Assembly: GCF_029873635.1 (NCBI RefSeq)
Contig: NC_080420.1
Coordinates: 55,203,457 to 55,267,456 of the forward strand
Reading direction: 5' to 3'
DNA: 64,000 nucleotides
DNA from: Malania oleifera
Taxonomy: Eukaryota; Streptophyta; Magnoliopsida; Santalales; Ximeniaceae
Shown: positions 56,863-64,000 of the stretch, piece after piece
Layout of the letters: each line of letters starts with the position of its first letter
Position numbering within the stretch: the stretch's first letter is position 1
The notes under the pieces: model-generated
What the model saw: the letters and a program-made list of their open reading frames with translations, nothing else
What the model was told of the DNA's origin: nothing
Database searches by the model: none
Program-made: the position numbers and the translations under genes

Positions 56863-57417
56863 ACCAAACAATTAAAGTGTATATCAACCAAAAATGGTTT
56901 AAGATAGTCTTTCTAAGTCTTTTAACCGGCGTAGTGTGTGTATCAAGATTTTCAACATCCTTCTCTTGGTTACAATTAAATGAAATGGATAAAACTCTCT
57001 TTTGATTCAAACTTTGATTGCACTACATCCTACATGTTCCATATCCTCAAAAAGAGAAAGAAAAAAAAATTGGCATGTAACGTTCACAAATAAGAAATTC
57101 AACATGCTCTGAGCTTAATACCAGTATTTCTGAAAAGGTGGACCTAACCAACATGCAATTTTCACATTAAAATTCTATCACATGGAAGCACACAATTGCA
57201 CACAATATCACATACAAATGCTCTCCCCCCAACTAAAATATAGCATTGTCCTCAATATTTGAAAAGAGAAGCAAAAGAATGATAATGAGGGAAGTACAAG
57301 ACTACCTAGGTGGAGCAGTAAGGGAAAAGAAAAACTAAAACTAAAGGAAAATGTACTTACTAATAAACTAAAATAAGACAAAATAAAATAAAATGAAAAA
57401 CAAAGGAAAGAAAAAAA
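56863..57417 (-). other. Athila-like interior without frames, with a polypurine tract
   Basis: Minus-strand TTGAGGACAATGCTATATTT and then a GGGGGGAG tract (about 57222-57255) resemble the purine tract downstream of pol in Athila/Tat elements. No coding sequence. Confidence 0.55.
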
Positions 57418-58640
57418 TCACAGTATGTCCGGTGGAGGCTTTGGAGGAATTTCATCTGGCAGGTATAGGTTTATAAATTGAACCAGTGAGTCTCCAAATT
57501 TGAGTCGCCACAATGAGTCAGTCTTGTTACCTGCGTAAAAGTGAGCCTTAATTAAATCAATGCTCTGTAAGGTACTAGACAAAACATGTGTAGACTGTCT
57601 TCCTTGTTTTAACAAAATGGATTTTTATTCAGTACATTTTCCAAGAAATTCATTTTTTTTAAGAACCGGTCTTTGAGGCAAAGTTGTCAGAGCAGTTACC
57701 TTTGGTTCTTCAGAAGCATCAACAGTAAAATTTTTACCTAGTTCCTTTAAATGTTCACCATTTTGCTCACCCTCTTTATCAGGTGTGCTCATTACCTTAC
57801 CACTGTAGGGATTCGTTTCAACATTGCACTCCTTAACATTTACTCCAGTAGAGAGAGACGGTTCCATGACTGCCAATCTTTGAGAATAAAGTACCACAGG
57901 TTGGTACTCTTATTAGTCTCAGCCTCCTCATTAACCGACTTCTTCACTTCCGAGCTCGCTTCCTCTTATTTTTCTTTGACTTCATCTATTTCAGTTGTAA
58001 CTTCAGGTGCCAAGACAACTGTTTATTGGTCTCTACCACGTATTGCTCCCAATGGTTAAACTACAATTGGTCTTCTGTCAATCCTAGTGTTCCACTGCCG
58101 AACATAGTCAGCTAAATGATCCAGAAAACTCAATGCCTCATCAGGCTCCTTGTCGAAGAAATCTCCAGATCTTTAAATCGCTATTAGCTTTCATGAAATT
58201 TCTCTTAAGCTCTTTGCTTGAAGTGACTAATCTGTTCCTGCAAAAAATGAAATCTCTATGAGGGAGAAAATTTATGCAAAAATTCACATTCTGTATCATT
58301 CCAACTAGAGACAAAATGAGGCATCAAAGAATTAAACCACATCTTTGCTCTATCCTTCAAAGAGGAAGTAAATAAACAAATTCTAGTAAATTCATCAGTT
58401 CTATCACTAGGAAAAAAAATATTGCAAGTTAACTCAAACTCCGTCAGGTGTCGATAAGGACACTTGGATTCCATCCCATAGAACTGAGGTATCAATGACA
58501 TCCTCCCACACTGAGTCATGAAATTAAGTTCGTTATCAGATAAAATAGGGTAAGATGGTGCAGTAGTGCATGTAAGCTGCAAAAAAATTCATAAGATTGT
58601 GTGGTGCAAGTGCTGCCATACTTTCTTCAAAATTCATTTT
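57418..58640 (-). pseudogene. Ty3/gypsy (Athila-like) gag remnant
   Basis: Minus strand from MNFEESMAALAPHNLMN (58638). After a frame change come MESKCPYRHLTEFELTC, FTRICLFTSSLKDRAKMWFN and SWNDTECEFLHKFSP (58256-58582), the retrotransposon-gag domain with its LF-SL-D-AK-W core. Degraded sequence follows, then GLEEPK- and PQRPVLKK-containing tails (57625-57897) and LPDEIPPKPPPDIL with a stop at 57418. No knuckle or protease is recognisable. Confidence 0.83.
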
Positions 58641-58743
58641 TCTCCTTTTTTTTTTTAATTTTTTTTCTTTTTTTTTTCTTTTTTTCATGATAAAAATTAA
58701 AATAACGGAAAAAACACTAGTTTGAAACTAAAACTAACATTCT

Positions 58744-58758
58744 CCGGCAACGGCGCCA
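58744..58758 (-). other. Primer binding site (Asp-tRNA type)
   Basis: Minus-strand TTTGGCGCCGTTGCCGG lies a few bases inside the 5' LTR end. It is complementary to the plant tRNA-Asp 3' end (CCGGCAACGGCGCCA), the usual primer of Athila/Tat elements. Confidence 0.92.
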
Positions 58759-58764
58759 AAAACT

Positions 58765-59627
58765 TGACTCCTAAAAATAAGTAGCTCGGAAGTTATCACA
58801 AGTATAGGAATACGTCGTGTAATACTTAGCCCAAAAAGGCCAGATTGTCTCTTCAAGAAATGCAATTCGATTTCAAACTCGTGTAAAAACTAAAATAAGA
58901 AAATAAGAAAATAAGAAAACAATTTCACCGAACATGGTTCAAATTCGAAATCTTGGGAGTTTTGAAAATTTGTGGTGAAATTGAAACAAGCAAATGAACT
59001 AAGCTCAAATAAAATCCTAAACAAAAATAAATTAACCTACACAAAGTCTTAAACTTAACAAAATACTTAAACAAATTAAATCCACATTAAAAATGAGCTC
59101 ACATGAAAATCAACCCAACAATAAAGTATTCAAGGCAATGTATTAAAATGAACTTTAAATAAACATAACATGCATCAAATAAACGACAAGAAATAACTCA
59201 AGCATCAAATATTCAAATAACGAACCAAAACGAAAATTCTATTAATCTAATGTGAGCATTCAACAATTAAAATGAACTCAAACAATAATGCCTTAAACAA
59301 ACATGAATTTAACCAACATTAACTTTAAATTAAGTAAAATAAACATAACAATAAGGAACTCAAAACACATATTAAAATGACACAAGATAAAAAAAAAAGA
59401 GAGAATAAAAAATAAAAGTAAATGAAACATACCAATGAAACAAACTTAGCATGAACTTAACTACAATTAAAATTAATCCACCAATTTTTTTAAACATAAA
59501 TAAGTCATCTATTAATTCTAAGCAAAAGTATTCATTGCAATAATCAACTGAAATTAAATATTTAAATATGTATTGAAATGACAAAATGAAACAAATAATA
59601 ATAAACAACTAATTAATAAAAGAGACT

Positions 59628-59667
<40 letters not shown>

Positions 59668-60706
59668 CAATGGAGATGGAGGTGTGGCTGCGGCGCAGCT
59701 CCAACAGGAGACCCCCAATGCAAACTCCCCTCTAGCTTCCTTCAAGCCCTAGCCTTAGAATTATTCTAGCCCCATTTTCCATAAATGCCCAGCCCCTTTT
59801 TTTCTTATTTCAATATGCTACTCTCCTAAAAAGCCCCCAGCTGCCTTCCTTTACCCTTTTTTTTTTTTTTTTTTTTTCATTCCCCTTCCTTCCTACCAGT
59901 GTGCCAGCCCTCCTTTTCTCCTCATTTCATCCTTTTCTGCCCCCCAACTGCCAGTGCCTATAAGCCAGCAACACACACACACATAGGTCCACTCCTTTTT
60001 TTGTTTTTCATTTTCTTCTCACACACCTCACTACTAGCCTAGCACATCAAGCCCAATTTCGACCTTCCTACAGTCCATAGCTCTCAAAATTCCAAACACG
60101 AAAGTTGTAGAGAATATCCTCAGTTTTCCACTTCATTTTGAATTATCTCAATCAGAGCTCGGATGAGAAACAAAACAATGCTGAAATAGTCCATAAAAAC
60201 AACATATGGTAACTTCACGTACGATTTCAACCTTGATGCAGCCAGTATTTCTCAAAATGCAAAACATAAAAGTTGTAGATGGTTCTCTTATATTTTTACA
60301 GGATTTTGAATTATCTGAATCAAAGGTTGAATGAGAGAGTTGTGCACAGATTACGAAGTAATGTCGATAACAGCCTTTCTTTGCGTGCATGCCTCAGCTT
60401 CTGAAAATTATCTTTTAAATATCCATAAAAATCTCATATGCTCACGGTCTTAATTTGGACTCCGCCTTACATACATAGCACCTCTTGATGCTCACGACCT
60501 GCGTACATTCTAATCTCGGATTTAATTTTCAAAATTTTTCTTGCAATAATAAAACACGAATATCCATAACGTTGCGGAAAAAATAGGATAATCATCTCAA
60601 ATGAGCTCAATGTTAGAATTCAGAACATAATTAGGCATTTAATGAAAATTATAATCATCAATGCATGAATTTAAACGCCTAATTGTGAATCTTTGACACA
60701 TAATCA
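58765..60706 (-). repeat. 5' LTR of the Athila-like element
   Basis: 1.94 kb, plus ends TGACTCCTAAAAATAAG and CACATAATCA. It contains a GA microsatellite (59632-59662) and T-runs near 59855. No coding sequence. Confidence 0.9.
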
Positions 60707-60711
60707 CCTGC

Positions 60712-60866
60712 AAATCACAAAAGTTCTTGCTAGGTTTAGCTAAGCCAATAGCAATAGTACACAACCTAGGGTCTGTCTATGCATATATGATATTGTAGAA
60801 AAGATAAATCAAATCCTAACAGCACAATCAATATAGTTCCAGTATCTCTAAACAATTCACAATTCA

Positions 60867-60897
<31 letters not shown>

Positions 60898-61253
60898 AAT
60901 CTCTTGGGGACCATTCTCACCCATAAGCATGGCAACTATAGAAATTAACCACAATTTCTATTTTATGATACTCTTACATGTATTGATCTAGAGAATAACT
61001 TTCAACAATACATCACATGAAGGAAAACACATAAATTTTATGATGTAAACTAAAGTCCAGTACCAAGAAAGTAGCAACACCACTCTGAAGAAGTTTAGAG
61101 TTTCGATCAATCACCGCCCTGTATTCAACAAAAAAAAAAACAGAATGTTAGGAAATAATTAAATTGATAACACAATCAATACAGTTCTAGTATCTCTCAA
61201 CAATTCACAATTCAGCATATGAATACAATTAAACAACCAACAAAGCTACCAAC
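60712..61253. repeat. Rest of tandem copy B and a local direct repeat
   Basis: AAATCACAAAAGTTCTTGCT resumes copy B and matches 55647-55760. The segment ACAATCAATATAGTTCCAGT to AATTCAACATAT (60825-60875) is repeated at about 61172-61220. An AT run lies at 60869-60894. Confidence 0.75.
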
Positions 61254-63045
61254 ATGCAGTTCAAATTACGTTTTACATACCTTCTAATGAGAGGAGCCAA
61301 CCACATCATCTGGTCGAGATTGGCGCATCATTTGTTCGAACGGCACTTGCTTATTCACCATGGCTTACAACTGGGCTTGAAAGGTAGACACCATCTCTTT
61401 CAATTACTGGTTCTCCACTACAATGGTGGACACCATGTCTTTCAATTGCTGGTTCTCCGCTACAACAATGGACACCATGTCTTTCAATTCTTGGTTCTCA
61501 ATTTCCACCGTATGCATCCGTCAAACCATCTCCTCCGCTCGAGACTCGGCGTCTCTACGCCCTCGTTCCATGTAAGCATAAGCCACCACATCTGTAGATA
61601 ATGATGATGTTGGGGCAATGTGTCCACTTCCAAGACCTTTCACCCAGCCCCCCGCTCGTTCCCCAAGCACCTGAGCGATTATCTGGTAATCTGTCATTTG
61701 CTGACTCCCCTTTGAAACAGGTGCATCCCTCAGCTCGACCATCCGTGCCTAATTTCAGTCATGAAAATGATAAAAGGGAAGAAATAAGAATACAACCTTG
61801 ATGTTTTGAATCAAATAATAAACTAAATATTTTCTTTAACTTATATGTTTGCCCTGCACACCCTCGCACCACTCCCCCGACCGCTATTGGTATGTTCTCT
61901 GATAAAGATCTGGCAACGGCTCCTTTGCGCCAGTCTCGGGATCACGCTACATTATCATATAAAACATCATTAATATTAAGTCAGGTAATGGTCAGATAGT
62001 TTTATATATAGTAATTACCCTTTGATGATTTATGAATAATCTCGACCCACCGTAATACGTCGTAAAGAGTTTGTTGCGGTTCATAGCATTTGTTTCATAT
62101 ATAGCTTACAAAAAATATGTAATGACTTTTTACTAGCGACATCAATGTGAAAAAGTAGTTATTATAATACAAACACATCACCTGATAATGTAAATCGCGG
62201 AAATTGCTACACACCACCTCCCAATTCTCTTGGGATATCTTATCGTATGGGCGTGCTTCTGCTTGATCTCGCATTGCCCGAAAATACTCGCGCATTTTGG
62301 AGCGATAGCTCTTAAATTTATTGCATAGTTGGATGTCCACTGCCCTCTTCACATAGTCAGCCTCGAGAATGTTCATATCAAACTCCTCCTGCATAGGTAA
62401 TACAATTAGAATGTTAGAAAGTTGTTTGGCTAGTATATTAAAAGTAAAAAAAAAAAACAAAAAAACAAAAAAAAGGTTTGGATTTACTTACCAAAATGCG
62501 CATGTAAAGAACCATGCACTGCTTCTAAGTCACCTGCAACCAACTAAAGGCGCTGACTAGAGCATACTGTCGGCATATAATGCCGAACTCCCGGGTCCAC
62601 GTTGTGCACCAATCATTAAGCCGGGCTGTGTAGTCTAGAGGAATGTCGATCTAAATCCGCTGCTTAGTCCTCTCCAGGTGCTTCTTCAGAGCCATGTTCT
62701 TTGCTACACCACGGCCTAACCTCACTGTGGATATAGATGCTGAAAGAAGAGTTAAATTAAGAACAACATTATAATCATACACGTGAATAACCATCAATAG
62801 TTTAAATGTAAATAAATTAATCGTAACCTTACCAACGCTGCTCATCATGGTCGGCAACTCACCCTGTGTTTCAGTCGCATCTGTGGTATCTATGTCTGGC
62901 CGAGGTCCGGATGGCTCAGACAATGATGGTGCTGCAGCACCACCAACGTGCTCCACCAATCTCAAGGCCGTTGGATCAACCTCATGTGATGACGTAGTCG
63001 ATAGCTTGGAAGGAAGTCGGCCACGACGGTCTCCTGGTGCTATGT
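61254..63045 (-). pseudogene. CACTA TNPA-like transposase gene (Ptta/En/Spm family), decayed
   Basis: Exons recognisable on the minus strand: 62833-63045 (IAPGDRRGRLPSKLS, Pro/Ser/Thr-rich, donor GTAAGG); 62534-62739 (VRLGRGVAKNMALKKHLERT, a stop, then IDIPLDYTARLNDW and REFGIICRQYALVSAFSWLQ); 62182-62388 (KRAVDIQLCNKFKSYRSKMR, ENWEVVCSNF); about 62020-62100 (NRNKLFTTYYGGSRLF); about 61840-61955 (RDPETGAKEPLPDLYQRTYQ, a stop); and about 61254-61750 (VSKGSQQMTDYQIIAQVLGE, GWVKGLGSGH, then a coiled coil of ENQQLKDMVST repeats). TNPA binds the subterminal repeats in En/Spm. At least three premature stops make it non-functional. Confidence 0.82.
61390..61515. repeat. Tandem repeat of about 51 bp in the TNPA coiled coil
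   Basis: ACCATGTCTTTCAATTGCTG plus GTTCTCCGCTACAACAATGG-type units, 2.5 copies, encoding ENQQLKDMVSTIVV on the minus strand. Confidence 0.8.
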
Positions 63046-63162
63046 CTGCAAAATATTAGACAAGTAAATATAAGAAGTACAAATATAGATGGATGCATAA
63101 TAAATATATTTTTAGTTATTTACACATGCCATATACATGGTAACAACCTTCACTTGTTGTAC

Positions 63163-63290
63163 CCCTCTACGTCCTTCATATCGGTATCATCCTCACTTTC
63201 TAAAGTGTCTTCCTCTTCACTATAGTACTCGACCCCTATTTCATCTTCCCCATCAATTTCCTCATCATCAATGAAGTAAACATCTACAGA
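63163..63290 (-). pseudogene. Acidic exon, possibly the end of a CACTA transposase gene
   Basis: Minus strand: after a CTGTAG acceptor-like site, about 40 residues with DEEIDGEDEIG, YYSEEEDTLESEDDTD and an end at NK followed by a stop. TNP2-type transposases often end in an acidic tail and lie upstream of TNPA, so this could be its last exon, but no transposase core is within the window. Confidence 0.35.
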
Positions 63291-64000
63291 ACGTTTACTG
63301 GTTTAATTCAATTAATCAATGGATTTTAATCCAAACAATTCGTTTGGGTTAATTTTTCCAAGTATTAGCAATGAAAATTCTTTATTATTATTTATTACTA
63401 TTATTACTAAATACTTTTGGTTGAGGCCCTCCTCTACCATCATTCAGTCTCACTTAATAATTGAATTGAAGTGTAACTTCTGGCATAGGCCTCTGAGGGT
63501 TGCATGTTAGGGTTCAAGTTTTTCTTCGAATTTAGTTTTAATTTATTTAAAAATATTTAAGAATAGTTTGTGTAAACTCTATTTTCCCATTTGATATGTC
63601 CTTATTCACCAGATTGGCCTCCCTCGCCTTCGTTGCATTGATTACATTTTCGCCATTTAGATACCAAAAAACAAAGGAAAGGAGATGATCATTAAGTCCA
63701 CAAGCCTAAATTTTATATCTCACCAAATAAAATTTAAAGAGGCAAGCAACTCACATAGGCTGCACTGATTGGTTTCCCACTGAATACCCAATTGGACTCC
63801 CAGCTTTCCCCTCCCCTTGTTTCCATCCCCTTTCTTCAATTCCAACTTATCATGAGTTTGAGACAAATTTATTTATTTTTTCTTTTTTATGAACTGATAC
63901 ACACGCTAGCTAAGTCATTGGTTCTAAAAGGAAAATTCATATTTTAATTTCAAACAATTCATCAGAACAAAAAAAAATAGTGAACAATTTTATTTTTTAA
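63291..64000. other. Unassigned, right edge
   Basis: AT-rich with a few short frames and no recognisable motif. If the CACTA reading is right, this is an intron or gene interior of that element. Confidence 0.35.

Larger units (their letters stand above)
55877..60706 (-). mobile_element. Athila/Tat-like Ty3/gypsy element, internally deleted
   Basis: TG...CA ends with the perfect 5-bp duplication CCTGC (55872-55876 and 60707-60711). Minus-sense: complete 5' LTR 58765-60706, primer site for Asp-tRNA at 58744-58758, partial gag, a GGGGGGAG tract near 57223, and a 3' LTR (55877-56862) that lacks the U3 third. Pol is absent. The LTRs share an approximately 990-bp region. The lineage is inferred from the primer site and gag. 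Confidence 0.87.
53555..64000 (-). mobile_element. Large CACTA (En/Spm) transposon, one end in the window
   Basis: The terminus CACTACGAAAAATCAGGGTA at 53555 is preceded by GAT, a possible 3-bp target copy. It is followed by subterminal inverted repeats and, further in, a decayed TNPA-like (Ptta/En/Spm) gene on the minus strand. The element therefore probably reads right to left with its other end and the TNP2 gene beyond 64000. It has accumulated a LINE remnant and an Athila-like insertion. That 53555 and the gene at 61254 belong to the same element is an inference from orientation. Confidence 0.65.

Noticed and set aside
1..64000. tRNA or rRNA genes
   Set aside because: I saw no convincing tRNA cloverleaf or rRNA sequence; tRNA-like words found (TGGTATCAGAG, GGCGCCGTTGCC) are retroelement primer sites.

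Overview
The window looks like nuclear DNA from a flowering plant, most likely a eudicot. It is AT-rich and microsatellite-rich, and almost all of it is nested transposable-element sequence. Recognisable types are Ty1/copia with the gag-PR-IN-RT-RH order and a methionine-tRNA primer site, Ty3/gypsy with an aspartate-tRNA primer site, CACTA DNA transposons, and one LINE remnant. The only convincing host gene is a plasmodesmata-located protein (PDLP) gene: three exons on the minus strand between 44481 and 47933, encoding 291 aa. I cannot name the species.

Layout, left to right. 1-12594: a minus-strand SIRE-like copia element that runs off the left edge. Its integrase is split by a 7.4 kb gag-only copia element (354-7731) with about 2.2 kb LTRs. 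12595-13668: unassigned. 13669-18533: a second gag-only copia element, plus strand, with a truncated 3' LTR. 18534-26461: a pile of fragments, namely a gypsy LTR, a copia LTR, a CACTA end inserted into a copia reverse transcriptase, that copia gag-to-RT remnant, and a gypsy LTR with a 33-bp minisatellite. 26491-36134: a complete but multiply broken SIRE-like copia element, plus strand, sitting in an AT microsatellite. 36460-38498: a solo copia LTR with a target duplication. 40026-43900: a copia LTR split by a gypsy solo LTR. 44481-47933: the PDLP gene. 49044-51362: another solo copia LTR. 51955-53554: a gypsy LTR. 53555 to the window end: one end and the decayed TNPA-like gene of a large CACTA transposon that carries a LINE remnant and an Athila-like gypsy element (55877-60706).

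Patterns worth checking. (1) Copia LTRs of several unrelated-looking families share a 21-nt hairpin (7-bp stem, 7-nt loop). Its inner stem bases differ between families but stay complementary, which suggests a selected RNA structure. (2) Nearly every LTR, copia or gypsy, carries a family-specific array of short dyad-symmetric repeats (cores such as GTCGAC, GGCGCC, CAGCTG) just upstream of its TATA box. (3) Four divergent gypsy LTRs share a conserved block and each has its own minisatellite. (4) Two copia elements keep only gag, and one has an LTR with a second polypurine tract and LTR start embedded in it.

Except for PDLP, every coding feature is broken by stops, frameshifts or truncation. 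Element boundaries come from TG...CA ends, primer sites, polypurine tracts and target duplications read by eye. Lineage names are inferred from motif resemblance, not from a search.
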